Source of the DNA: CAVROP01 sp050012175
Lineage (GTDB): Bacteria; Acidobacteriota; Terriglobia; UBA7540
DNA length: 64,000 nucleotides
Direction: 5' to 3'
Assembly (NCBI GenBank): GCA_050012175.1
Contig: JBEKHR010000017.1
Span: forward strand, 35,559-99,558
The number at the start of each line of letters is the position of its first letter. The first letter of the stretch is position 1. Under the pieces are notes generated by a model that was not told the origin of the DNA, did not search any database, and saw only the letters and a list, made by a program, of their open reading frames with translations. Below are positions 1 to 9,728 of the stretch, one piece after another. The position numbers and the translations under genes are program-made.

Positions 1-1
1 G

Positions 2-1330
2 GTGGTCAAACCCATTATCGCGGCTCTCCAGATTGAGAAGAGTTTTCTACAGCCGGACGGCAGACAGATTCAGGTTATTGCTCCTCTCAATCTGTCCGTG
101 GAGCCCGACTCGATTGTGGCCCTTCTCGGCCCTTCTGGGTGTGGTAAATCCACCCTTTTGCGAATCCTCACCGGACTCGCGCCACCCTCCGGCGGCAAAA
201 TCCTGTGGCATGATGAACCGCTGAATGAGTGCCGGCCAAACGTCGCCATCGTGTTCCAAAGCTTCGCCTTGTTTCCCTGGCTCACGGTTCTGGATAACGT
301 TGAGGTTCCACTCCTCGCACGGGGTATGGCACACTTCGAACGACATCATCGCGCGCTCCGAACCCTTGACAAAGTAGGGTTGAAGGGGTTTGAGACCGCG
401 TACCCCAAAGAACTCTCGGGAGGCATGAAGCAGCGCGTAGGATTCGCACGCGCTTTGGCGGTGGAGCCCGAAATTCTCTTCATGGACGAACCCTTTTCGG
501 CTCTTGACGTCCTGACAGCGGAGAATCTGCGGGGCGAACTGATGGAGTTGTGGCTTGGAAAGAAGATCCCCACCCGAAGCATTTTCCTGGTTACTCACAA
601 CATCGAGGAAGCGGTTCTGCTCGCGGACCGGATAATCGTCCTGGGGCGTAACCCGGCAAGAATCCGCGCCGACTTTCGTGTTCCGCTCCGGCAGCCAAGG
701 GAACACACTTCCGCCGAGTTCCTCGTCTATGTGGACTACATTTACAAGCTGATGACACAGCCGCAGCTCGAGCCCGTGCCGCCCTCAACCGCGGAGCGGC
801 TGGCGAGAACGCCCTCCCAGATGCTGCCCCATGCCCGGCCGGGCGGAGTCGCGGGACTGCTCGAAATACTTGATGACCGCGGCGGCAAGGAGGACCTGTA
901 CCACCTAGCTGAAGAACTGTTGATGGATGTCGGAGACTTGCTGCCCATCGTCGAGGCGGCGACGCTACTTGCCTTCGCCAGATCAGATAAGGGCGATGTT
1001 GAGATTACCCCAAAGGGAAAGGCGTTTGCCGAGGCCGACATTTCCACGCGAAAGCTCCTATTCCGTGAGGCCGCACTCGCCAATGTCTCGCTGCTTCAGC
1101 AGATTAACAATGGTCTGAAGAGTAAGTCAGACCACGCTATGCCACTTGAGTTCTTTCGTGATCTCCTGGAGGAACACTTCTCCGAGGATGAGGCCCAAAG
1201 GCAGATCGAGACTGCCCTGCATTGGGGTCGATATGGCGAGATTTTTACCTACGATTCCGAAAGTGACAGACTTCTGTCGCACCAAAGCACAAGCTCCTTG
1301 GATTCTCCCGAAGATGTTCTGCATCACTGA
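2..1330 (+). CDS. NitT/TauT-type ABC transporter ATP-binding protein with C-terminal AAA-associated domain
   Basis: ATPase subunit of an importer of the nitrate/sulfonate/taurine class, which energises uptake at the inner membrane. Visible motifs are Walker A (GPSGCGKST, about residues 43-51), the signature LSGGMKQR (about 138-145), Walker B (ILFMDEP) and an H-loop (VTHN). After about residue 250 there is an extra region of about 190 residues, of the kind called the AAA-associated C-terminal domain in nitrate/sulfonate ATPases; this makes the protein 442 residues instead of the usual 260. It ends in an ATGA overlap with the permease gene, so the two are translationally coupled. The GTG at base 2 is usable, but the true start could lie outside the window. 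No substrate-binding protein gene is in view. Confidence 0.9.
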   Translation: MVKPIIAALQIEKSFLQPDGRQIQVIAPLNLSVEPDSIVALLGPSGCGKSTLLRILTGLAPPSGGKILWHDEPLNECRPNVAIVFQSFALFPWLTVLDNVEVPLLARGMAHFERHHRALRTLDKVGLKGFETAYPKELSGGMKQRVGFARALAVEPEILFMDEPFSALDVLTAENLRGELMELWLGKKIPTRSIFLVTHNIEEAVLLADRIIVLGRNPARIRADFRVPLRQPREHTSAEFLVYVDYIYKLMTQPQLEPVPPSTAERLARTPSQMLPHARPGGVAGLLEILDDRGGKEDLYHLAEELLMDVGDLLPIVEAATLLAFARSDKGDVEITPKGKAFAEADISTRKLLFREAALANVSLLQQINNGLKSKSDHAMPLEFFRDLLEEHFSEDEAQRQIETALHWGRYGEIFTYDSESDRLLSHQSTSSLDSPEDVLHH

Positions 1331-3081
1331 TGACGCCGCGAACTGAAAAAGCTTCGTCTGCACCTCCGCCCTGGGGAATCTTTCCTCCCACTGTCCCACC
1401 TTTTCTGAGAGACTTGCCCATCATCCTTGCGGGGCTGGCAATCTTCTATGGCTTGCTCACGTTCAGTCGCTACGGGATTGGCCCCGTCAATACTCAGGCT
1501 GAAATTCAACTCCATCCCGGAGCACTGCCGAAGTATGCCTTGTTCTCGCTCACTCGCATTGCGATGGCCTACGTCCTCAGCTTGGCTTTCACTTTCGTCT
1601 ATGGATATATTGCCGCCTACAACGCTAAAGCGGAACGATTCATGATTCCGCTACTGGACACGTTGCAGTCCATCCCTGTTCTCAGCTTCCTCCCCAGCGT
1701 GATGGTCTCGATGGTTGCCTTATTCCCCACTCGGCAATTGGGCGTGGAACTGGGGTGCATCGTATTGATCCTCACCGGGCAGGTCTGGAACATGACCTTC
1801 AGCTTTTACTCATCGCTCAAGAGCATTCCGAATGAGATGCGTGAAGCGGCAAAGGTATACCGGTTGAGTTGGTGGCAAAGGTTCCTGCAAATGGAACTGC
1901 CTTACGCTGCCATCGGACTGATTTGGAATTCCATGATGTCGGTGGCTGGCGCTTGGTTCTTTCTGATGGCCTGCGAGATGTTTGTCTTGGGAAATCGCGA
2001 CCTTCGTCTTCCCGGCCTCGGTTCATACCTCCAAACCGCAGCCAATGCGGGAGATACTCGAGCGATTATCTGGGGACTGGCCGCCATGGTGGCGGTTATC
2101 GTGCTGGTTGACCAGATCATCTGGCGTCCAACCATCGCTTGGGCTGAGAAGTTCAAATTTGAGCAGGTCGAAGCTGCGGTGACGCCGCGATCACCCGTTC
2201 TCGATCTGCTGCGCCGTTCGAAGATCCTTCATCTTGCCGCCCGCGTGTCTGTCCTACCTCTCCGCGAGGCCTTGAATCTGTACTTTGCTCGAGCCCAAGC
2301 ATCCCCCCACCGGTATCACTTGGGACGTGGGCTGGTGAAATTTGCGTCACGTGCCCTGCTGGTGGTTGCGCTGCTTGGCGTCGCGTACGCGGTCGGGAAG
2401 ATGAGTAGCATGCTCGCCGCGCTCTCGCGACCAGAAATACGAGAAATCCTGTGGGGAGCCGGAGCGACATTCCTTCGAGTCGAGGCGACTCTCTTGCTGG
2501 CGGCATGCTGGACGATTCCGGTCGGGCTTTATATAGGGTTAAGGCCGAAGCTCTCCGCTGTCGCCCAACCGATCGCTCAAATTGCAGCCTCCGTACCCGC
2601 CACGGCTTTGTTCCCCATCGTTCTGCTTCTGCTGCTCCGCCTCGGCGGCGGACTGGGGATTGGCTCGATTGTTCTCTTGCTGCTGGGTACACAGTGGTAC
2701 ATCCTGTTCAATGTTATCGCCGGGGCCAGCGCCATTCCGACGGACCTCAAGGAAGTCTGCGGCGTGTTCCGCTTGGGTAACCTCGAACGCTGGCGCAAAT
2801 TACTTTTGCCCGGAATCTTTCCCTACTTGATAACCGGGCTGGTCACCGCCTCTGGCGGAGCATGGAATGCCAGCATCGTCGCGGAGTATTTCCATTTCCG
2901 GGGGCAAACCTTCTCGATTATGGGACTCGGTGCTGTGATCAGTCAGGCGACGGACAGTGGCAACTCCCGTCTGCTCCTCGCGGCCACAGTTTCCTTGGCG
3001 GCGATGGTCGTTACCATCAATCGGCTTGTCTGGCGACGCCTATACAACCTGGCGTCGACCCGGTTCAAGCTTGAAAGCTGA
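1330..3081 (+). CDS. ABC transporter permease, two fused binding-protein-dependent transport domains
   Basis: Integral membrane part of the same importer. The 583-residue protein carries two homologous permease halves, each with several hydrophobic helices and an EAA-type loop (first half around SIPNEMREAAKVYRLSWWQR, second around IPTDLKEVCGVFRLGNLERW). One polypeptide can therefore form the whole channel instead of a homodimer. The start ATG overlaps the stop of the ATPase gene. Double-length permeases of this kind are known beside ATPases with the long C-terminal domain. The substrate is not shown by the sequence; nitrate, sulfonate, cyanate, bicarbonate and organic amines are all handled by this class. 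Confidence 0.9.
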   Translation: MTPRTEKASSAPPPWGIFPPTVPPFLRDLPIILAGLAIFYGLLTFSRYGIGPVNTQAEIQLHPGALPKYALFSLTRIAMAYVLSLAFTFVYGYIAAYNAKAERFMIPLLDTLQSIPVLSFLPSVMVSMVALFPTRQLGVELGCIVLILTGQVWNMTFSFYSSLKSIPNEMREAAKVYRLSWWQRFLQMELPYAAIGLIWNSMMSVAGAWFFLMACEMFVLGNRDLRLPGLGSYLQTAANAGDTRAIIWGLAAMVAVIVLVDQIIWRPTIAWAEKFKFEQVEAAVTPRSPVLDLLRRSKILHLAARVSVLPLREALNLYFARAQASPHRYHLGRGLVKFASRALLVVALLGVAYAVGKMSSMLAALSRPEIREILWGAGATFLRVEATLLLAACWTIPVGLYIGLRPKLSAVAQPIAQIAASVPATALFPIVLLLLLRLGGGLGIGSIVLLLLGTQWYILFNVIAGASAIPTDLKEVCGVFRLGNLERWRKLLLPGIFPYLITGLVTASGGAWNASIVAEYFHFRGQTFSIMGLGAVISQATDSGNSRLLLAATVSLAAMVVTINRLVWRRLYNLASTRFKLES

Positions 3082-3113
3082 ATTTTGCATGGGCTAGTTT
3101 CCCGACATGCAAT

Positions 3114-4061
3114 TCAGTCGGGGGTCCCGGAGGAGGGACGGGGATTGGCAGAGAATTCAACTCGATTGCGTCCTGCCTCTTTCGCCCGGTAAAGAGCGGC
3201 GTCCGCCGATCCCAGCAATGCTTCGAGGTCCGCCGGAACAAGTTGCTTGGCGACTGTCACCCCCAGGCTGATTGAGACGTCGATGGATTTATTCTTGGCT
3301 TTCACCGGCTCTGAACGAACCAGGTGGCATATTCGCTCTGCCAGTTTCACACCTTCCTCCAGACTGCATTCGGGGAGAACCAAGAGGAACTCTTCCCCAC
3401 CAAATCGACCGATGGTGTCGTAGCGCCGCAGTGAGCTTTGCATTCGGCGAGCCACTTCACAAAGGACTTCATCCCCGGTCAGGTGTCCGTGGGTGTCGTT
3501 AATTCTCTTGAAGTGGTCGATGTCAGCCATGACGATGGATACCGGGTTTCCGGAGCGACATCCCCGACTTAATTCAGCCAACAAGGAGTCGAGACATGCC
3601 CTGCGATTCAATAGACCCGTCAGGGGATCATGAGTTGCCAATTCCAGGAGCGCCTCCTGCGCGCGGATCAGCCTGTCCTCCAACTCAATGATGCGTTCCC
3701 CCGCGTGGATCCGGGCTCTTAATTCCCGCGGATCAAAAGGCTTGATGAGATAGTCGTCAGCGCCAGCCTCGATACCTTCCACCACGTCTTGCTTTTGATC
3801 CCGGCTTGTCAATAGGAGGAGATAAATGTAAGGGTCTGGCTTCCTTTCCCTAATCGCACGGCAGATCTCCACACCATCCATGTTCGGCATCATCCAATCC
3901 AGAAGGGCAAGCCGCGGTCTATCCTCCCCCTGAAGCACCTTCCACGCTTCCAGCCCATCGCTCGCGACCACAACCTGGTAGCCCCACTTGGTAAGGAAAG
4001 TCTGTAGCATATGGCGGAAGGTGATTTCATCTTCGGCGACCAGGATTCTCGTGGTGGACAT
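3114..4061 (-). CDS. Response regulator with GGDEF domain (diguanylate cyclase)
   Basis: A two-domain signalling protein of 315 residues. Residues 5-120 form a receiver with the acidic pair ED at 10-11, the phospho-acceptor D55 in LLDWMMPNMDG, and the conserved K in LIKPFD. After a short helical linker, residues 140-300 form a GGDEF domain with the active-site variant GGEEF (221-225). The inhibitory c-di-GMP site RxxD is present as R212-R-Y-D215. The expected reaction is 2 GTP to c-di-GMP, switched by phosphorylation. The gene lies 128 bases downstream of the giant hybrid kinase on the same strand, so that kinase is a plausible partner, although hybrid kinases often pass phosphate through their own HPt domain. 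The start ATG at 4061 is well placed. Confidence 0.92.
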   Translation of the reverse strand: MSTTRILVAEDEITFRHMLQTFLTKWGYQVVVASDGLEAWKVLQGEDRPRLALLDWMMPNMDGVEICRAIRERKPDPYIYLLLLTSRDQKQDVVEGIEAGADDYLIKPFDPRELRARIHAGERIIELEDRLIRAQEALLELATHDPLTGLLNRRACLDSLLAELSRGCRSGNPVSIVMADIDHFKRINDTHGHLTGDEVLCEVARRMQSSLRRYDTIGRFGGEEFLLVLPECSLEEGVKLAERICHLVRSEPVKAKNKSIDVSISLGVTVAKQLVPADLEALLGSADAALYRAKEAGRNRVEFSANPRPSSGTPD

Positions 4062-4145
4062 CTTCCTGAGTTACCTCGCTGGGTTCTTCGCAGGGTCTAT
4101 GTTACGGCGCAACCCTGGGGCTTTCAAGTTGCCGTCGCCTGCGTG

Positions 4146-4179
4146 AACAAGTTAGCCTGCGGGGGCGTTCTAACTTGTT
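4146..4179. repeat. Perfect 10-bp inverted repeat between the kinase and GGDEF genes
   Basis: The arms AACAAGTTAG (4146-4155) and CTAACTTGTT (4170-4179) are exact reverse complements around a 14-base GC-rich loop. No T-run follows on either strand, so this is not a standard intrinsic terminator. It could be an mRNA processing or attenuation hairpin, or a dyad operator, between the two signalling genes. Confidence 0.6.
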
Positions 4180-4189
4180 TCCGCGGCAA

Positions 4190-7100
4190 TCAGAGCGGTC
4201 TTTTCTCTGTCTCCGTCCGAACGGCGAGTAAAGCCGGCTTCAAGCGTTCCAGTTGACACTCCAACTCCTGCAGCACACTTTCGGCGTGCACCAAGTCCCC
4301 TGCGTGAGCGAGCCTTTCGAGCTTGAGCGCTGCTTCCGAGGCCATCTTCGCAGCAAGGTTACTTGTGGAGCCTTTCAGACTATGCGCGCCTCTTTGCAGG
4401 ACCTTTGCATCCTTCCTGTCCAGCGCGACCCTGATTTCATCCACAAGATGCGGACACTCCTCCAGAAACAGGTCCACGAGGTCCCTTAGCAATTGAGGGT
4501 CGTTGTCCACACGGGACATAAGCAGCGCTTCATCCAGAACCTCCACCGGAGGTTTTTCAGGAGGCGCGTGGGTGGGAATGTTGGGCACGTCCATGACGAG
4601 TGTTTGGATAGTTTCAAACAGGTTTTGGTGTCGGATGGGCTTGGGCACATAGCCGTCCATGCCTGCCGCCAAGCAACGTTCACGATCACCTTTCATGGCG
4701 TATGCTGTCAGGGCAACGATCGGGATGTGCTTGCCGCTGATCTTTTCCTTCTCACGGATGATAGCTGTGGCCTGAAAGCCATCCATGTCCGGCATTTCCA
4801 CATCCATCAGTACGATGTCACAATTCGCCGCGTCCTTATCCAATAGGTCGACAGCTTCTCGACCGGTCGTGACTGCCATAACGGTGTGTCCACGTTTCTG
4901 GAGCAGGCGCGTCACGAGCTCTCGGTTGATCGCGTTGTCCTCCGCCACAATGATGCGGAGCTTGCGACGCTCTTCTCGAATCGTGTGACGGGTGACAAGG
5001 TCAGGGTGGTCCTTTCTCTGGGAGTGCTGGCCAAGAACGAGCAGAATTGCCTCCAAGAGCTCGGACTGCCGGATCGGTTTGACGAGATACGCCGAGATGC
5101 CAAGCGCGCGGCAGCGGGCGGCGTCACCGCGCTGTCCAGCAGAGGTCAACATCATGATCGCGCTTCCGGCGAGGGTGGGATCTTCCTTGAGCTTCTCAAC
5201 GACCATGAAGCCGTCCATATCCGGCATTTGGGCATCAAGCAGAATCAAAGGAAAAGTTTTGCCCATGTCCTTTGCGCGCCGCATCGCGACCAGACCCTCC
5301 TGCCCGCTCGCCACCAACGCGGGCTGCATGAACCAGGACTCGAGCATGGCCTCCAAAATACGCCGGTTGGTAGCATTATCGTCAATGACTAGCACAGGCG
5401 TACCTTGCAGGCTGACCTCTACCAGGGGAGCGGGCCGTGGCTGCGGCCCTTTCACAAGGCCAAACTTCGCCGTGAAATGGAACCTGCTTCCTTTGTTCGA
5501 TTCGCTCTCCAGCCAAATTCGGCCTTCCATCAGCTTTATCAGTCGGGACGAGATAGCCAAGCCCAGGCCGGTCCCACCATATTTACGTGTGGTTGAGCTA
5601 TCAGCCTGCATGAAGGCCCCAAAAATCCGCTGTTGCTTTTCCCGCGGGATGCCGATGCCGGTGTCGGTGACGCAGAAATGCAGGGTGGTCCAATCTTCCC
5701 CTTGTGACTCGATCTCGACTCGCAAGTCCACTTCCCCGCGTTCGGTGAACTTGATGCCATTCCCCACCAAATTCAGAAGGATTTGTCGCAGCCGTCCAGG
5801 ATCTCCGACTAAGCGGGCCGGAAGGTCGGGCAGGGTCTCCCATGTCAACTCAAGTCCCTTCTCATCAGCCCGAGCGGCGAGTGCCCGCATGGTGTTGCTC
5901 AGCGCATCTTGCAGGTCGAATTCGCAAATGTCGAGCGAAAGTCTCCCGGCCTCAATCTTGGAGAAATCCAGGATGTCATTCATCAAGGTCAGGAGGGTGT
6001 CAGCGGACTCTTTTACGCTGCTCAGGTACTCTCGCTGCTCACGCGAAAGGGGGGTGTCGAGGGCCAATTCCGTCATGCCAATGATCCCATTCATGGGGGT
6101 CCGGATCTCATGGCTCATCACTGCCAGGAAATCACTCTTGGCCCGGCTGGCAGCTTCCGCAGTCTCTTTGGCGCGGCGCAATTCTTCTTCCGCCTGCCGG
6201 CGATCGGATATATCAATAAGGCTCCCTTCGATGTGGGCGATCTCCCCCTCCACACTCATGACCAGGGTAGCATTCTCCAAGACCCACAAAGGGCTCCCGT
6301 CCTTCCTCTGCAAACACTGTTCGAAATTGGTTAGAGTCCCATGCTCCTTCAATCTACCGAGAAACTCGTCGCGGGCCGTGGCGTCAAAATACAAATCTCC
6401 AGCCCTGCGCTCCAACATCTCGGCCGTTGACGCGTAGCCAAAAATGCGTACGCAAGCGTCATTGCAGTCCAGAAGATGGCCATCCACCGTGACGCGATAC
6501 ACCCCTGCCAGGTTCCTCTCGAAGAGCAGCCGGTAGCGCTCCTCACTGGCGCGAACAGACTCTTCATACCGCTTGCGCTCGGTGACGTCGCGGGAGATGC
6601 CGAAGGTTCCGATAATGTTCCCGTTGGTATCACGCAGGGGCATCTTCGTGGTCGAGGCCCAGGTCGCATGGCCATCCGGCCAGGTTTCCTTCTCCTCCTT
6701 GCCCAACACCGGCTGGCCCGTTCTGATGATCTCCTGCTCGTCGGCATAGGCCTGCTGGGCATGTTCACCAGTAAAGAAGTCGGAGTCGGTCTTGCCCACC
6801 GCTTGGGCAGGGTCGCTTAGCCCAAATTCTCTCGCGTGTGCCTTATTGATCCGGGTAAAGCGGCTCTCGCGATCCTTGAAGTAGATCACGTCGGGGACAT
6901 TGTCCATGAGGGTGTGGAGCAAATGTCTCTCCTCCATCAGCGCCGCTTCCGCCCGCTTGCGCTCCGTGATGTCACGGGCAATAGTCGCAGCACCCACCAC
7001 GTCTCCCGCGGCATTCCGGATCGGAGAGATCGTGAGGGAGACATCAATCCGGCAGCCATCCTTTCGCACTCGTACGGTCTCAAAATGGGTGATTTTCTCA

Positions 7101-9160
7101 CCCTGCCTGACCCTGTGCAGAATCACCGCCAATTCGTCAACATGGTCGGAGGCCGCAAGCATTGAAACGGGCTTTCCCATAACCTCGTCGGCCCGATAGC
7201 CGAAGATCACCTCAGCGCCCTTGTTCCAACTGGTAATCGTCCCTCCCAACGTCCTGCTGATAATGGCATCGTCGGACGACTCAACGATGGCAGCCAGCTT
7301 CGAGCGCACTTCCTCGGCCCGTGTGCGCTCGGTAACGTCCCGAAATCCCCAGACCCTCCCAACGTTCTTCCCTCCAACTCTCTGGGGATGGGACTGCCCC
7401 TCGAGGATTCTTCCATCCTTGAGTTCAATAACGTCATCACTTTGCCCGTTCGGATGGGCGTAAAGCTCGGCTACTCTCAGATGGAAACTTTCTGGGTCCT
7501 TCAATTGTGAGGACACGTAGGAGACCACTTTGTCCTCGTCCCTCGACGCGAGAATGGACTTCGGAATCCGCCAAAGCTCCCCGAATTTCTCATTGAAAGC
7601 GGTGATTTTCCCTCGTTCATCAACAACCAGGATTCCCTCCGCGGTGGACTCCAATGTCGCCCGAATCGTCTCGGTTTGATTCTGCACGCGCCGTCTAAGC
7701 ATGACTACCCAAACTAGCGCCGAGAGGATGACCAATCCCGTGAAACCCAGCAGGGAGAGCGCGCGCTCAAGGGTCCACCACGGAGGCTGTTGAATAACCG
7801 CCACATCTTCCGGCGCCCGAAGCAGAAGTCCGAAGCCTACGGGGGCCCTGTTCTCATCGACACCAATGTTGCATATCCCGGTCAGTTGCACCAGGCTGCC
7901 CACACGGAGGTGGGCCAGAGCTTGCCCTGCTATCGCCTCCTCAAGCTCAGCCCTAAAATTCAGGTTGTCCGTGCTGATAGAAAGTGTTCGTAGGCCCGCT
8001 TGCCTACCGAAGTCCAACAATCGTCCTTGGATTCGAATCAGCTCGGAGTCAAAGCTGCCTGCGAGCGCCTGTTGTGCCGTCACGGTCACAGGTCGGGGTG
8101 GCGGGCCTGTTCCGATTTTTCTGAAGATCGCATCTTTCAAGACGGGGCTGTAGTTGCCCACCGCAGGAAATCCAACCACCTCGACCCGATCCCCGGGCTT
8201 GAGCACCGTTGTCTGGCCCGTTTGGACTTCCACGCCCTGCTGTCCATCACTGATGAAAATCGATCTCCGCAGGCGCTGAAGAGTGACTACTCCCTGAACC
8301 CTCACGCGCTGGCTGAATGCTCCCTGTGAAGTGAGTCGCAGAACGATGTGAATGGGACGCAAAGGAACCGAGAAAAGGTCGGTCGGTGCGGGGCGCTCCA
8401 CGAGGAGATTGTCGAAGCCAGGGATCATCAGCGCGGCGCCGATGAACTGGGTCTTAGCATTGTAGATGCCGCTGGACACTCCCCTCAGTCGCACTGCTGC
8501 TCCTACCAAGTTTTCCGGGGCAGGCTTTTGGACCAAGACGTAGACCGGGAATTCAACCGCTCTGGAGGCAATGTGCAGGAGTAAGCGTCCATCATTCTCG
8601 CCGGTAGACATGATGATGCCTTCCACTTCAACAAACTGGCTATCCTGTACTCCCGACGCCAACTCCTCTCCAGAGACCCTTCGTGGCACTGGCAACGGAG
8701 CTTCGCCCAAGATGCGCACGCGAGGATTCACGATTTCAGAAGCGAAAAGCCCTGGTGCCGTTCTGCCCTCAACCTCCACGTACTGGCCAGCGTGCAACTG
8801 GACCGCCAGATTGGTAGGGTCAACGTAGATTCCGGCGGTTGCATCCTGGACAAACAAGTGTCCGTGGCTGAACTCGGCGTACGTGACCACCGCGCGCAGT
8901 TGAATGGGGTAGCCAAGCGTGGCCTTTTCTGAAGAGAGTTCTCTGACCTGGCGAGCTTCTTTGAGTACGGGTAGGGTCCCCGATGTGCCGCGCCCCTCCT
9001 GCTGGGCCAATGCAACCCCAGGTAGGACGAGAAAAACGAAAAAGAGTAGAATTACATGTACAGACGAGTGATGCCCCACGGGTTGCGAGTTGCCGACCAC
9101 TCTGTGTTCCCCAATCGGTCGATAAGTAACTAAGTGCGGCAAGACTCTGAAAGTGACCAC
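4190..9160 (-). CDS. Giant membrane hybrid histidine kinase (OB-like sensor, four PAS domains, HisKA, HATPase, two receivers, HPt)
   Basis: A multi-step phosphorelay protein of about 1656 residues. An N-terminal hydrophobic segment (LFFVFLVLPGVALAQ) acts as signal or anchor. It is followed by about 400 residues of repeated beta-rich OB-like modules, probably periplasmic, and a second membrane helix near residue 473. Four PAS domains follow (about 490-1000), then HisKA with the phospho-His motif SHEIRTPMNG, an HATPase with DTGIGIPREKQQRIF and GGTGLGLAIS, receiver 1 (LDAQMPDMDG), receiver 2 (MDVEMPDMDG) and an HPt domain (AHSLKGSTSNLAA). The frame opens at a TTG (9184); I prefer the GTG at 9160, preceded by AGGGAGG at good spacing. 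The downstream neighbour is a GGDEF response regulator. The stimulus is unknown. Confidence 0.9.
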   Translation of the reverse strand: MVTFRVLPHLVTYRPIGEHRVVGNSQPVGHHSSVHVILLFFVFLVLPGVALAQQEGRGTSGTLPVLKEARQVRELSSEKATLGYPIQLRAVVTYAEFSHGHLFVQDATAGIYVDPTNLAVQLHAGQYVEVEGRTAPGLFASEIVNPRVRILGEAPLPVPRRVSGEELASGVQDSQFVEVEGIIMSTGENDGRLLLHIASRAVEFPVYVLVQKPAPENLVGAAVRLRGVSSGIYNAKTQFIGAALMIPGFDNLLVERPAPTDLFSVPLRPIHIVLRLTSQGAFSQRVRVQGVVTLQRLRRSIFISDGQQGVEVQTGQTTVLKPGDRVEVVGFPAVGNYSPVLKDAIFRKIGTGPPPRPVTVTAQQALAGSFDSELIRIQGRLLDFGRQAGLRTLSISTDNLNFRAELEEAIAGQALAHLRVGSLVQLTGICNIGVDENRAPVGFGLLLRAPEDVAVIQQPPWWTLERALSLLGFTGLVILSALVWVVMLRRRVQNQTETIRATLESTAEGILVVDERGKITAFNEKFGELWRIPKSILASRDEDKVVSYVSSQLKDPESFHLRVAELYAHPNGQSDDVIELKDGRILEGQSHPQRVGGKNVGRVWGFRDVTERTRAEEVRSKLAAIVESSDDAIISRTLGGTITSWNKGAEVIFGYRADEVMGKPVSMLAASDHVDELAVILHRVRQGEKITHFETVRVRKDGCRIDVSLTISPIRNAAGDVVGAATIARDITERKRAEAALMEERHLLHTLMDNVPDVIYFKDRESRFTRINKAHAREFGLSDPAQAVGKTDSDFFTGEHAQQAYADEQEIIRTGQPVLGKEEKETWPDGHATWASTTKMPLRDTNGNIIGTFGISRDVTERKRYEESVRASEERYRLLFERNLAGVYRVTVDGHLLDCNDACVRIFGYASTAEMLERRAGDLYFDATARDEFLGRLKEHGTLTNFEQCLQRKDGSPLWVLENATLVMSVEGEIAHIEGSLIDISDRRQAEEELRRAKETAEAASRAKSDFLAVMSHEIRTPMNGIIGMTELALDTPLSREQREYLSSVKESADTLLTLMNDILDFSKIEAGRLSLDICEFDLQDALSNTMRALAARADEKGLELTWETLPDLPARLVGDPGRLRQILLNLVGNGIKFTERGEVDLRVEIESQGEDWTTLHFCVTDTGIGIPREKQQRIFGAFMQADSSTTRKYGGTGLGLAISSRLIKLMEGRIWLESESNKGSRFHFTAKFGLVKGPQPRPAPLVEVSLQGTPVLVIDDNATNRRILEAMLESWFMQPALVASGQEGLVAMRRAKDMGKTFPLILLDAQMPDMDGFMVVEKLKEDPTLAGSAIMMLTSAGQRGDAARCRALGISAYLVKPIRQSELLEAILLVLGQHSQRKDHPDLVTRHTIREERRKLRIIVAEDNAINRELVTRLLQKRGHTVMAVTTGREAVDLLDKDAANCDIVLMDVEMPDMDGFQATAIIREKEKISGKHIPIVALTAYAMKGDRERCLAAGMDGYVPKPIRHQNLFETIQTLVMDVPNIPTHAPPEKPPVEVLDEALLMSRVDNDPQLLRDLVDLFLEECPHLVDEIRVALDRKDAKVLQRGAHSLKGSTSNLAAKMASEAALKLERLAHAGDLVHAESVLQELECQLERLKPALLAVRTETEKRPL

Positions 9161-9345
9161 TTTCCGTCCCTCCCTTGCCCGCAATGATAGTCAAGGGAGC
9201 ACGGCGAAGCAAGCAGTAGTTCTCGGTTGCATAATGCCTTGACCTTGAACTCCAGATTCCCGCTTTTCTTTCCCCCGAGTTTCTTTTCAAACTCGGGGAT
9301 CCAGGCCATCAACTCGTCCTCAGTTGGCTCCGCAATTGGAACCAT
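9130..9345 (-). CDS. Small unrecognised ORF downstream of the ThiF-like fragment
   Basis: A 71-residue frame whose N-terminal half is acidic then basic (TEDELMAWIPEFEKKLGG). I recognise no family. It overlaps the likely start of the giant kinase by about 31 bases, and an AGGAGG sits immediately against the ATG, too close to be a normal ribosome site. It follows the decayed ThiF-like C-terminus and is probably another piece of the same broken locus rather than an expressed gene. Confidence 0.25.
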   Translation of the reverse strand: MVPIAEPTEDELMAWIPEFEKKLGGKKSGNLEFKVKALCNRELLLASPCSLDYHCGQGRDGKWSLSESCRT

Positions 9346-9381
9346 CCTCCTGCCGCTGACGTAACGGCGCGGTGTGCTTGT

Positions 9382-9556
9382 TCACTCGCCGAGTGCGTTT
9401 CCAGCACTGCGGGTCGATCCTTAGCACGGAGGTCGCCCCCGATGCCAAGTTAATGAAACCGCCATGATAGCTGATTTCGCCGTAGCGAAACAGCCGGGCC
9501 AGCAAGGCCAGCGCGTGCTGGGCGAGGGTCGACTTTACAAGCAGTTCTTGTCTCTC
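9382..9556 (-). pseudogene. C-terminal fragment of a ThiF-like (PRTRC-type) protein
   Basis: The minus strand encodes LARLFRYGEISYHGGFINL followed by ASG and a DPQCW end, which I recognise as the C-terminus of ThiF-family proteins of the PRTRC plasmid system. One extra A after the Trp codon appears to shift the frame; without it the protein would end ALGE and stop near 9382. The missing middle of the same protein lies about 3.4 kb away at 12973-13215 on the same strand, so the gene is split. The family assignment is from memory of the motif and is moderately certain; the split is visible directly. Confidence 0.6.
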
Positions 9557-9722
9557 CTTTGCCGCCGCCGCGCGCCGGTCCGTGGGCGCGTGAACTTCTT
9601 TGCCAGCACCGTCTTCAAGGCTTGGTTGTCCAGCGTCAGGTCCGCCACGATCTGCTTCAGCCGCCGATTCTCGTCTTCCAATCCCGCCCTGCGGAACTGC
9701 CTTTCCCTTCCGCGGTGGGAAA
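9535..9722 (-). mobile_element. IS3-family OrfA C-terminal remnant
   Basis: The minus strand reads LEDENRRLKQIVADLTLDNQ, then ALKTVLAKKF. This is the coiled-coil end of IS3-family OrfA (helix-turn-helix subunit of the OrfAB transposase). Only about 45 codons survive. There is no helix-turn-helix part, no OrfB and no clear terminal repeat. It abuts the ThiF-like C-terminal fragment directly and lies between that fragment and the protease gene, which suggests the insertion sequence took part in the rearrangement. Confidence 0.75.
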
Positions 9723-9728
9723 TTCAGT

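Noticed and set aside
4992..6437. A 481-codon plus-strand frame opposite the giant kinase
   Set aside because: It is Ser/Arg-rich and lies fully antisense to conserved HisKA, HATPase and receiver motifs; a GC-skew shadow.
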